Part shown: positions 7,368-15,286 of the stretch, one piece after another
Layout: the number at the start of each line of letters is the position of its first letter
How positions within the stretch are numbered: the first letter of the stretch is position 1
Assembly (NCBI GenBank): GCA_964483145.1
Contig: CAZAAK010000010.1
Coordinates: forward strand, 1-39,023
Direction: 5' to 3'
Origin: Colimorpha sp964483145
GTDB lineage: Bacteria > Bacteroidota > Bacteroidia > Bacteroidales > P3
Length of the DNA: 39,023 nt
Position numbers and translations under genes: made by a program
The notes under the pieces: model-generated
What the model saw: only the letters and a program-made list of their open reading frames with translations
The model's database searches: none
Told to the model about the DNA's origin: nothing

Positions 7368-9062
7368 ATGAAAGAGCAGCAAGATTTGGAGAAGAAACAA
7401 CCCGAAGAAAAACAGAAACAACAAAATATATCGGAGCAGGAAGTTGCTTCCGTGGAGCTTGCAACCGATATGTCCGATGATGACAACGTGGCCACAGCTG
7501 AAGAGATGGAGGCCTTTATCCGTGACCGACGTGAAAAGGAACGCGATAAGAAGGAGAAGAAAAGTAACGATAAAACCGATGTCTTTGGCGAGTTTGTAGC
7601 TCCAGAAAATTCCATCGACCCCTACTTGGATCCAGACCCCACACTGCCGTGGGTAAAATACGACGAAAGCATCTTTCTCAGCCGCGGTTGCCACAATTGC
7701 CCACGTTCCTACGAGACTGTAAGCGATATAGAAACACACAGTTGCAGTAAGGTAACTTCCATCAACTGGATGAAAGGCATCCGCCAACCGGGCATTACCC
7801 CCTTTGACTGCGTGGAGGTACGCTTCAAAAACAATCGTAAGGATTTCTACCGCCTGCCAGATGGCTTGGATGTAACAGAAGGCGATGTTGTGGCTGTTGA
7901 AGGCATGCCCGGCCACGACATTGGCATTGTTAGTCTCACTGGTGAGGTGTGCCGTATTCAAATGGAAAAACACCACGTCGACCCCAATGGAGAGAATATA
8001 AAAAAACTGTTTCGTCGGGCCAAAAGCACTGATATTGAACGTTGGGCCGAAAGCTTAAAAAACGAACATAACGCCTTGCTGAAAACCCGTCAGATTACCC
8101 AACGGTTGCATCTGGAGATGAAGGTGAACGATGTTGAGTACCAAGGCGATGACTCAAAAGCTACCTTCTATTACACTGCCGACGACCGGGTTGACTTCCG
8201 CCAATTGATTAAAGTGCTAGCCGAGGAATTTCACGTACGTATCGAAATGAAACAGATTGGCGTGCGGCAGGAGGCCGGTAAGGTGGGTGGTTTGGGCACT
8301 TGTGGCAGGGAACTCTGCTGCAGCACTTGGCTGACCAATTTCAGATCGGTAACCACTAGTGCAGCCAAAGTCCAGCAGATTTTGCCCAATCCACAAAAAC
8401 TGGCAGGCCAATGTGGTAAACTGAAATGCTGCCTCAACTTTGAGTGTGAAGTGTATGCCGATGCTCTGAAAAAATTTCCACCGGCCAATACGCCCATCCG
8501 ATTCCAAAAAGGATTGGCTCTGTATAAAAAAACCGATGTCTTCCGCGGTATTATGTGGTACGCCTATGAAGGGGAGAGCGAACTATACGCCATTCCCGCA
8601 GAAAGCGTAAAAAAAATCATTGAGATGAACCACAAACAGGAATACCCTGAAAAGCTAGAGGATTTCCAAGTGGAACTGATGTCGACAGCAGCCCTAGCCC
8701 AAGAGACCAATGCTGCCGAGTTTGAGCGCGAACTACGCCGGATGTCCGACGACTCGGTTGACAATGAAGCTATTGCGGATGCGACAGAAGAGCACAAAGA
8801 CGAGCACCGCGACCGCAGGGGCGGAGATCGTAAAAGCGGGGAGCGCCAACGTGGTGGCGAACGTGGCGAACGGCTACGCGGCGAACAGCGCCCACGTAGC
8901 GGAGGCCAAAGGCGCGAGGAACAACGTCAGCATCGCAACACTCCACCTCGTGAAGAGCAACGACAGCGGCCGAACGACCAATCGCAACGCTCAGGCAGCA
9001 ATCGACATAGCGGTGCCCGCAACAATGCTCGCCGTAGCAGCAATAAGGATAGACACGAATAG
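7368..9062 (+). CDS. PSP1-domain protein, RicT/YaaT-like, with disordered charged tail
   Basis: The 564-residue product has a highly charged N-terminal segment of about 75 residues, then the PSP1 core at roughly 100-400. The core includes the conserved Cys-rich motifs GGLGTCGRELCC and GKLKCCLNFE, which ligand an iron-sulfur cluster in RicT (YaaT) of Bacillus. In that organism the protein acts with RicA/RicF in RNA processing; the role in Bacteroidota is less clear. The last 85 residues are almost entirely Arg, Gly, Glu, Gln, Asn and Ser with several RGG- and GER-like units, consistent with a disordered RNA-binding tail. It lies between holB and gldH with short gaps, so it is probably one transcript. 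Confidence 0.88.
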   Translation: MKEQQDLEKKQPEEKQKQQNISEQEVASVELATDMSDDDNVATAEEMEAFIRDRREKERDKKEKKSNDKTDVFGEFVAPENSIDPYLDPDPTLPWVKYDESIFLSRGCHNCPRSYETVSDIETHSCSKVTSINWMKGIRQPGITPFDCVEVRFKNNRKDFYRLPDGLDVTEGDVVAVEGMPGHDIGIVSLTGEVCRIQMEKHHVDPNGENIKKLFRRAKSTDIERWAESLKNEHNALLKTRQITQRLHLEMKVNDVEYQGDDSKATFYYTADDRVDFRQLIKVLAEEFHVRIEMKQIGVRQEAGKVGGLGTCGRELCCSTWLTNFRSVTTSAAKVQQILPNPQKLAGQCGKLKCCLNFECEVYADALKKFPPANTPIRFQKGLALYKKTDVFRGIMWYAYEGESELYAIPAESVKKIIEMNHKQEYPEKLEDFQVELMSTAALAQETNAAEFERELRRMSDDSVDNEAIADATEEHKDEHRDRRGGDRKSGERQRGGERGERLRGEQRPRSGGQRREEQRQHRNTPPREEQRQRPNDQSQRSGSNRHSGARNNARRSSNKDRHE

Positions 9063-9094
9063 GAGACCTCTATACTTTCTTTAAAGAACACAAT

Positions 9095-9568
9095 ATGCCA
9101 AAATATAAAATTCTGATATTAATGTTCTGTCTGCCCCTACTGATGCAGAGTTGCGACAAAAAGGTCTTTTATGCCGTAGAACGCGATGTAGACGAGTCGG
9201 GGTGGAACTTGAACGACTATCTAAAATATGATGTTGAGGTGAACGACACATTGCAGATATACGATTTTTACATAGATGTGCGCAACAGCGTACATTATCC
9301 CAAGGCCAACACTTTCTTCTTCATCAACACCACTTTCCCCGACGGAAGTGTAGCGTATGATACGTTGGAGTGCCCTTTGGCCGATGTTGCAGGCCACTGG
9401 TACGGCAAACGTACCGGTCGTTATGTCGACAGCCGTTTCGTTTTCCGCCGCCACGTTATCTTCCCCAATTCCGGTAATTATCACTTTGAAATTGGCCACG
9501 GTATGCGCGACACCAATGTTGTGGGGTTAAAGAGTGTTGGGCTACGGATAGAACGTATCGGTCAATAG
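9095..9568 (+). CDS. gldH: GldH-type gliding-motility lipoprotein
   Basis: This 157-residue protein has a lipoprotein signal (MPKYKILILMFCLPLLMQSC; lipobox Cys at residue 20), so it should be anchored in an envelope membrane. Its size, the position directly before a class A PBP, and the aromatic-rich sequence (YDFYIDVRNS, NTFFFINTTFPDG, HVIFPNSGNYHFEIGHGMR) match GldH. GldH is needed for gliding in flavobacteria but is also kept in non-gliding Bacteroidales, so its presence does not imply motility. The gap to PBP1A is 36 bases. Confidence 0.85.
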   Translation: MPKYKILILMFCLPLLMQSCDKKVFYAVERDVDESGWNLNDYLKYDVEVNDTLQIYDFYIDVRNSVHYPKANTFFFINTTFPDGSVAYDTLECPLADVAGHWYGKRTGRYVDSRFVFRRHVIFPNSGNYHFEIGHGMRDTNVVGLKSVGLRIERIGQ

Positions 9569-9604
9569 CAGTAGGGATATTTTGGACACCTAATATCAAT
9601 CAAT

Positions 9605-11860
9605 ATGGCAAAGAAACAAAAAATACAGAGTGTTGGCAAAATCCGTATTGCATGGAGGATTTTCGCGGGCTTTTGGATTGTTGTCTTTCTCTTTTTCACC
9701 TTGTTGTCGTTGGGGTGGCTAGGCTTTATGCCTTCGTTTGAAGAATTGGAGAATCCAAAGAGCAATCAGGCCACCGAAGTAATCTCGGCCGATGGCGAAA
9801 TATTGGGTTTCATTGGAGTGGAAAACAGGTCCAATGTCAATTATAGCGAACTGTCGCCTAATTTGGTCAACGCATTGATAGCCACGGAGGATGTGCGCTT
9901 CTATAAACATTCGGGCATCGACCCGCGCAGTCTTTTCCGTGTTTTCTTCAAGACTCTGATTGGCCGGCACAGTAGCAGCGGTGGCGGTAGCACCATTACC
10001 CAACAACTGGCCAAAAACCTGTTCCCTCGTGAACACAAAGGCAAAATTGGTACCGTTTTTTCAAAGTTTAAAGAGTGGGTAGTGGCAGTAAAATTGGAGC
10101 ACAACTACTCGAAACAGGAAATCATTGCCATGTATTTCAATACGGTAGACTTTGGGAGTAACTCCTTCGGCATCAAAACGGCTTCCAAAACCTTCTTCGA
10201 CAAATCCCCTGCCGACTTGACAGTAACAGAGGCGGCCACCTTGGTGGGATTGCTAAAAGCGCCTACAGCCTACAGCCCAATTCTGCATCCCGATAATTCA
10301 TTGGCACGTCGCAACACGGTGCTTTCTCAGATGCACAAATATAACTATATTGACGATGAGGAATATGAGAAATACCTTGAAGAGCCATTGGATGTTTCGA
10401 ACTACACACCTCAAAGCCACAACGATGGCTTAGCAACTTACCTGCGTGAATATATCCGCAACTATATGAAGGACTGGTGTAAGCACCATCGCAAAAGCGA
10501 TGGCGAGCACTACGATGTCCATAAGGACGGACTCCGTATCATCACCACTATCGACTCCCGCATGCAGCGTTATGCCGAAGCTGCGGTGAAAGAGCACATG
10601 AGCACAGAGGTACAACCCCAGTTCAACCGTGAGTTGCGTGCCCGCAAGGGCAACCCTTTCTGCGACATTGATGCTACACAGCAGGAAAAGATTTTAGTGC
10701 AGGCCATGAAAAATTCCGACCGCTACTACCAGTTGCACCACAACCAAGGCAGAAGCGATAAGGAGATTCGTGCCATCTTCAAGGAAAAGGTAAAAATGAA
10801 AGTCTTTTCTTGGAAAGGGAATATCGACACCTTGATGTCGCCTTGGGACTCATTGCTATACTACAAGAAATTTCTCAATGTCGGCATGATGTCTGTGGAG
10901 CCCGGCACAGGTTATGTGAAGGCTTATGTGGGCGGAATCAATTACCGCTATTTTAAATACGACAATGTAATGAGTCACCGTCAAGTAGGCTCTACTTTCA
11001 AACCGTTTGTCTATACGATGGCACTACAGGATTTGGGCATGTACCCATGTACCGAAGTGCCCAACGCGCAGGTCTGTTTCGAACAATGGGGACAACCGGA
11101 CTGGTGCCCGAAGAACTCCACAGACGAGCGTGAGAATCAAATGGTTACCCTAAAATGGGCATTGGCCCATTCCGTCAACTGGGTGTCGGCCTATTTAATG
11201 AAACAGGGTTCTCCCGAACAGGTAATCAGCATTGCCCGCAAGATGGGGGTCACGAGTGATATTGAGGCGGTTCCTGCCATCTGTGTAGGCACACCCGAAA
11301 TTACAGTATACGAGATGGCTGGAGCTATGGCCACCTTTGCCAACAAAGGAGAATATGTCGAACCCATCTTCATTACCCGTATTGAAGACAGCAAAGGAAC
11401 TGTCCTCGACCGCTTTACGCCAGAACGTCATGAAGCCATCAGCGAGCGTACTGCCTACATGATGATTGAACTGATGAAAGGGGTTGTGCAAAGTGGCACG
11501 GGTGTGCGCCTAAACTATAAATATCATCTCAACGACTTCAGTAGTGCCATTGCCGGCAAGACTGGCACCACCCAGAACAACTCCGACTGCTGGTTTGTAG
11601 GGATCACACCCAAACTCGCCACCGCCATATGGACAGGTGGAGAGGTGCGCAGCATCCATTTCCGCAACATGACTTACGGGCAGGGAGCCGCGCAGGCACT
11701 ACCTATCTTTGGCCATTATATGCGTAGCATCTACAGCGACAAATCTCTTAAGTTCCCGCGAGGCGATTTCGAGCGCCCAAATGTTCCGTTGGATGTGGAA
11801 CTTGACTGTGCGAAGTTTCAACAGGAGGTTCTAGAAGAGGAACCATATTACGACTTTTAA
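9605..11860 (+). CDS. Class A penicillin-binding protein (PBP1A, transglycosylase/transpeptidase)
   Basis: This bifunctional enzyme polymerises and cross-links peptidoglycan at the outer face of the inner membrane. The 751-residue protein has one N-terminal membrane anchor (about residues 17-42). The GT51 domain contains EDVRFYKHSGID at 95-106, with the catalytic Glu, and GGSTITQQLAKN at 127-138. In the transpeptidase domain the SxxK motif is STFK (about residue 463), the SxN motif is SVN, and KTGTTQ lies near residue 651. All catalytic motifs are intact. It is last but one in the holB run, with rlmN 12 bases downstream. Confidence 0.95.
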   Translation: MAKKQKIQSVGKIRIAWRIFAGFWIVVFLFFTLLSLGWLGFMPSFEELENPKSNQATEVISADGEILGFIGVENRSNVNYSELSPNLVNALIATEDVRFYKHSGIDPRSLFRVFFKTLIGRHSSSGGGSTITQQLAKNLFPREHKGKIGTVFSKFKEWVVAVKLEHNYSKQEIIAMYFNTVDFGSNSFGIKTASKTFFDKSPADLTVTEAATLVGLLKAPTAYSPILHPDNSLARRNTVLSQMHKYNYIDDEEYEKYLEEPLDVSNYTPQSHNDGLATYLREYIRNYMKDWCKHHRKSDGEHYDVHKDGLRIITTIDSRMQRYAEAAVKEHMSTEVQPQFNRELRARKGNPFCDIDATQQEKILVQAMKNSDRYYQLHHNQGRSDKEIRAIFKEKVKMKVFSWKGNIDTLMSPWDSLLYYKKFLNVGMMSVEPGTGYVKAYVGGINYRYFKYDNVMSHRQVGSTFKPFVYTMALQDLGMYPCTEVPNAQVCFEQWGQPDWCPKNSTDERENQMVTLKWALAHSVNWVSAYLMKQGSPEQVISIARKMGVTSDIEAVPAICVGTPEITVYEMAGAMATFANKGEYVEPIFITRIEDSKGTVLDRFTPERHEAISERTAYMMIELMKGVVQSGTGVRLNYKYHLNDFSSAIAGKTGTTQNNSDCWFVGITPKLATAIWTGGEVRSIHFRNMTYGQGAAQALPIFGHYMRSIYSDKSLKFPRGDFERPNVPLDVELDCAKFQQEVLEEEPYYDF

Positions 11861-11872
11861 TGCAACGCGGTT

Positions 11873-12907
11873 ATGAAAACCAATTTACTTGGGATGTCTC
11901 TAGCTGAATTGCAGCAGCTTTGTAGCAATGAAGGAATGCCTAAATTCGCTGCAAAGCAGATGTGCGATTGGCTCTATGCAAAACACGTCGACAATATCGA
12001 TGCCATGACCAACCTCTCGCTCAAAGCACGTGCTAGGCTAAATGCGATTGTATTCATTAGTCGCCACGCTCCTGTGGGATGTCAGGTTTCCAAAGACGGT
12101 ACAAAAAAATACCTCTTTGAATGCGCATCCACCATCGACAACAGGCAACAGTATGTTGAGGCAGTATTTATTCCCGACGGGGATCGTAGCACATTGTGCG
12201 TCTCCTGTCAAATGGGGTGCAAAATGGGATGCCAATTTTGCGTAACAGGGCAACACGGATTCCATGGAAGCCTGAACGCCTCTGAGATTTTGAACCAGAT
12301 TCTGTCCATTCCAGAGTTCGACCGCCTTACAAATATTGTTTATATGGGTATGGGCGAACCAATGGATAACCTTGACAATGTGCTCCGTAGCACCGAAGTG
12401 CTTGTTGCTGGGTGGGGACTGGGCTGGAGTCCTCACCGCATTACGGTTTCTAGTGTAGGGCTCATCCCAGGTTTGCGCCGTTTCCTTAATGAGAGTCAAT
12501 GTCATGTGGCTGTTAGCCTACACAATCCTTTTGCTGCCGAACGATTGGAAATCATGCCCATGCAGAAAGCGTATCCTATTGCCGAGGTGGTGTCGATGCT
12601 GCAACAGTATAATTGGAACGGCCAACGGAGAATATCATTCGAGTACACCATGTTCAGCGGTCTCAATGATGATACGCGACATGCTGCCGAACTGGTGCGG
12701 TTATTGAATGGTCTTCGATGTCGCGTCAACCTAATCCGCTTTCACTCCTCCCCCAACACTCATTTCAAAACATCCACCACCAATACAATGGAACGCTTCA
12801 GAGACTACTTGAACAGCCATGGCGTAACTTGCACCATCCGCACTTCACGCGGAGAGGATATTATGGCCGCCTGCGGATTGTTGGCGGGACAGCGATTGGA
12901 GGTATGA
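11873..12907 (+). CDS. rlmN: 23S rRNA A2503 / tRNA A37 C2-methyltransferase
   Basis: This radical-SAM enzyme methylates C2 of A2503 in 23S rRNA and A37 in some tRNAs. The 344-residue product contains the radical-SAM CxxxCxxC motif within CKMGCQFC near residue 120, GMGEPMDN (SAM-binding GGEP-type motif) and a C-terminal TIRTSRGEDIMAACGLLAG, which carries the Cys that forms the covalent intermediate. Length and motif order are ordinary for RlmN. The start is 12 bases after the PBP1A stop, so the gene probably belongs to the same transcript. Confidence 0.95.
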   Translation: MKTNLLGMSLAELQQLCSNEGMPKFAAKQMCDWLYAKHVDNIDAMTNLSLKARARLNAIVFISRHAPVGCQVSKDGTKKYLFECASTIDNRQQYVEAVFIPDGDRSTLCVSCQMGCKMGCQFCVTGQHGFHGSLNASEILNQILSIPEFDRLTNIVYMGMGEPMDNLDNVLRSTEVLVAGWGLGWSPHRITVSSVGLIPGLRRFLNESQCHVAVSLHNPFAAERLEIMPMQKAYPIAEVVSMLQQYNWNGQRRISFEYTMFSGLNDDTRHAAELVRLLNGLRCRVNLIRFHSSPNTHFKTSTTNTMERFRDYLNSHGVTCTIRTSRGEDIMAACGLLAGQRLEV

Positions 12908-12998
12908 GAATGTTGTGAACAGAAAAATGTTTTTGACTTCTCACTTACTAAAAAAACAAAAAATATATAGAAAAGTTTTTTGAGTGAAAAAAAATACG

Positions 12999-13006
12999 TA
13001 CCTTTG
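12999..13006 (+). promoter_or_regulatory. Promoter -7 element for the sigma factor gene
   Basis: TACCTTTG matches TAnnTTTG exactly. TTTG at 12979-12982 could serve as the -33 element, although the spacing is shorter than the usual 19 bases. The start codon follows 77 bases downstream, giving a leader of about 65-70 bases. Confidence 0.6.
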
Positions 13007-13083
13007 CAAACTGAAATCTAGTAAAGACTAACACGGGTACTATCGAAACAATACTATCAGTTAACCCCCAAAAAAACGAAAAA

Positions 13084-13677
13084 ATGGCTGATGTATCATT
13101 GAACACGCTCAGCGACAACGAATTGATATTAGGTTATAAGAATGGCGACTGTGCTTGTTTTGAGGTGCTTCTCTCCCGTTATCAGGCGAAGGTTTATGGC
13201 TATATATTTTCTGTCGTAAAGGACAAAGATGTAGCCGATGATATTTTTCAAGATACCTTCTTCAAGGTTGTTGCTACAATCAACACCGGCATCTACAAGG
13301 ACGAGAATAAATTCATCCATTGGGTGATGCGCATTGCGCACAATCTGATTGTTGACTATTTTCGCCGCAACAACAAGATGCCTATAGTTCCCAATCGTCC
13401 CGACTGCGATATAGTAGATACGCTTAAACTCCATGATGCAAATGTGGAGCAGAACATCATGCGTCAGCAAACTAACCGTAATATTCGCAAGTTGGTGCGT
13501 ATGCTCCCTCCCGAGCAACGTCGTGTGGTTATCTTGCGCCATTACGGCAAATGCGACTTTAAGGATATTGCCGCCCGCACAGGTGTCAGCATCAATACCG
13601 CTTTGGGTCGTATGCGTTATGCCATTATCAACCTCCGCCGTTTGGCCGAGGAGCATAACATGTATATCGAATTCTGA
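13084..13677 (+). CDS. ECF-like sigma-70 family RNA polymerase sigma factor
   Basis: The 197-residue protein has sigma region 2 (about residues 24-95: FEVLLSRYQAKVYGYIF, ADDIFQDTFFKV, FIHWVMRIAHNLIVDYFRR) and region 4 (about residues 135-190: MLPPEQRRVVILRHYGKCDFKDIAARTGVSINTALGRMRYAI), with no region 1 or 3. That architecture is group 4 (ECF). No anti-sigma factor gene or FecR-like gene is adjacent, so it is not the usual TonB-linked ECF unit. It has its own promoter and is followed by a small protein gene. Confidence 0.92.
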   Translation: MADVSLNTLSDNELILGYKNGDCACFEVLLSRYQAKVYGYIFSVVKDKDVADDIFQDTFFKVVATINTGIYKDENKFIHWVMRIAHNLIVDYFRRNNKMPIVPNRPDCDIVDTLKLHDANVEQNIMRQQTNRNIRKLVRMLPPEQRRVVILRHYGKCDFKDIAARTGVSINTALGRMRYAIINLRRLAEEHNMYIEF

Positions 13678-13768
13678 GGTTCAGAGCCTCTCTATTACGC
13701 GCTGTGCGGCATTTGGTAAAATTCATTGCTTAGTTGGCTGTATTCAGCTTGCAAATTTCGCACCGACA

Positions 13769-13784
13769 AGTGTTAATTAACACT
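13769..13784. promoter_or_regulatory. Perfect 16-bp palindrome before the small protein gene
   Basis: AGTGTTAATTAACACT is a perfect palindrome, flanked by GCAC and GTGC that extend the symmetry imperfectly. It lies about 110 bases before the small ORF at 13881 and 92 bases after the sigma factor stop. It could be an operator or a stem; no T run follows. Confidence 0.45.
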
Positions 13785-13880
13785 CCGTGCACAATAAACT
13801 AGTCAAGTTTGAGTTTATGCAGGTGATTCCTTTGGTGGAATTGCGAGATAACCAATATGTTCAACTTAAAAGCGCGTATA

Positions 13881-14042
13881 ATGCAGGGCTATGAATCTAA
13901 CAACAGCACAAGTACATCTTCTGGATCTGCAAGCACGGTTGTACAACCTTCGCCTCAAGTTGTGCAGAATATTCTCCAATATGCAAGGTGTTTTCAAAAT
14001 ATCCGCATTGGAGACGCAAATATTAAAGTTTATCTCAACTAG
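13881..14042 (+). CDS. Small protein (53 aa) downstream of the sigma factor
   Basis: The product has a Ser/Thr-rich start and an end reading VVQPSPQVVQNILQYARCFQNIRIGDANIKVYLN. I recall similar small proteins with a PSPxxVQNIL...A core and a closing LN in many Bacteroidales, often near sigma factors, which makes this more than a chance ORF. An in-frame ATG at 13857 would add eight residues; I prefer 13881. A terminator follows six bases after the stop, supporting a real transcript end. Function unknown. Confidence 0.6.
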   Translation: MQGYESNNSTSTSSGSASTVVQPSPQVVQNILQYARCFQNIRIGDANIKVYLN

Positions 14043-14047
14043 TTTGA

Positions 14048-14075
14048 AAAAGCCCGACATCACTGCCGGGCTTTT
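14048..14075. terminator. Intrinsic terminator, probably bidirectional
   Basis: AAAAGCCCG (14048-14056) and CGGGCTTTT (14067-14075) form a stem with a 10-base loop and A/T tails on both sides. It lies between the rightward small gene and the leftward arginase-fold gene whose stop is at 14100, so it can end both transcripts. Confidence 0.85.
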
Positions 14076-14099
14076 CTGTTCTCTCCTACTCCAAACTAC

Positions 14100-15281
14100 C
14101 TAACTATTCAGTCGTTTGAAATAGCGCCACCATATGGTTGGCAACTCCCCTTGCATACACATCTGGTAGTCGGAATATGTGCAGGGAAGCATCAATTTGT
14201 CGGAATAGATCTCGCGAAGGTCTTCTTTCTCGCAAGGCACCTTTATCCACCAACGATCGCTCAACTTGCTCTTATAGAAATCAATATCAAGGCCTTGTTC
14301 CCTCGACTGTACGATGAGGTGCTTGTAGTTCTGTGGATTGAGCCGCGGATCGTCGTGCTTGCGGTTATAGAAGCCCTCAATGAAGTACCAAATGCCTTGA
14401 GCCAACATGCTGGCGGTCTGCCCATGGTTGTCAAACATGGGATTATATTCAAATATACCCAAGCAATTTGTCTTGTCACTCATGCCGGCAAAACGCATCA
14501 TCTGACAGTATTCTTCACCATAGAATCCATGGGGAGACGGATAACCGTTGCCTGGAGCATCGCTTTGGCGGATCGCGCCAATATCCACCGAAAGGAGGTC
14601 GGCATTGCGAATCAAGGCCTCGGCACGCTCCATATCGTGCTGAACTTCGCCAAGACGGTAAGCGTCGAACTTCAGCTCGTCCATCAGTTTGATATAAGGT
14701 TGCCCCACATAGTAAGTTTGGTAACCTATGTTGGAATGGAGAAAGAGATAATTCGGAGCCTGCATAATGATGTTTCTCAGCCATGACCTGGAAGTGGGTT
14801 CGTCGGTATTTTCCAAGTCGAAGCGCGGATCGATGGTAGCAATGTTCATAATGCGGTTGGCCTTTTCGTAACCTTTGTAGATAGCATATGTCAAGTCTTG
14901 ACTTCCGCCTAGTAGGATAAGTGTATTACCCTTGTCCAGAATGGCTTCTACAACCTCACTTACAGCATAATACGTATCTTCCACCATTTGGCCGATGAGG
15001 ATATTTCCGCAGTCTACAACTTTCGTACTCTCGGTGGGGAGTGCCAACTGATAGAGATACCGACGAATTTCGTTGGGGGCGCTAGCGCAACCGGCATTAT
15101 TGAGGGCTCCTCGGTCCTCCTCCACACCCAATAGCACCAAACCGCCCTCGGGAATGATAGGCAAATCCGCGTCTGGAGTATATGCCACAATCTTGCTACC
15201 CAAGGTCATGGCATATTCCGAGGGGTAGTAGCCCAGATCGTCGGGGTTGACGGGCGTAAGGTATTTCCTAATGCTGTTCAT
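14100..15281 (-). CDS. Arginase/formimidoylglutamase-fold protein with degenerate metal site
   Basis: The 393-residue product aligns by motif with the ureohydrolase fold: LLGVEED, LILLGGSQDLTYA, IATIDPRFD and LLSVDIGAIRQSDAPG. The binuclear Mn site of the family uses GGxH, DAHxD and SxDxD. Here the His of GGxH is Gln, the His of DAHxD is Arg, and the second Asp of SxDxD is Gly, so three of six ligands are lost. I recall similar proteins being widely conserved in Bacteroidota and annotated as formimidoylglutamase. From the sequence I would not expect arginase-type catalysis. The start ATG lies five bases after the C69 dipeptidase stop, so the two are co-transcribed. Possible roles are binding or scaffolding; none is shown. 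Confidence 0.8.
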   Translation of the reverse strand: MNSIRKYLTPVNPDDLGYYPSEYAMTLGSKIVAYTPDADLPIIPEGGLVLLGVEEDRGALNNAGCASAPNEIRRYLYQLALPTESTKVVDCGNILIGQMVEDTYYAVSEVVEAILDKGNTLILLGGSQDLTYAIYKGYEKANRIMNIATIDPRFDLENTDEPTSRSWLRNIIMQAPNYLFLHSNIGYQTYYVGQPYIKLMDELKFDAYRLGEVQHDMERAEALIRNADLLSVDIGAIRQSDAPGNGYPSPHGFYGEEYCQMMRFAGMSDKTNCLGIFEYNPMFDNHGQTASMLAQGIWYFIEGFYNRKHDDPRLNPQNYKHLIVQSREQGLDIDFYKSKLSDRWWIKVPCEKEDLREIYSDKLMLPCTYSDYQMCMQGELPTIWWRYFKRLNS

Positions 15282-15286
15282 TGACG

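Noticed and set aside
14151..14786. 211-codon plus-strand ORF
   Set aside because: It lies wholly antisense to the arginase-fold gene, whose motifs are clear.
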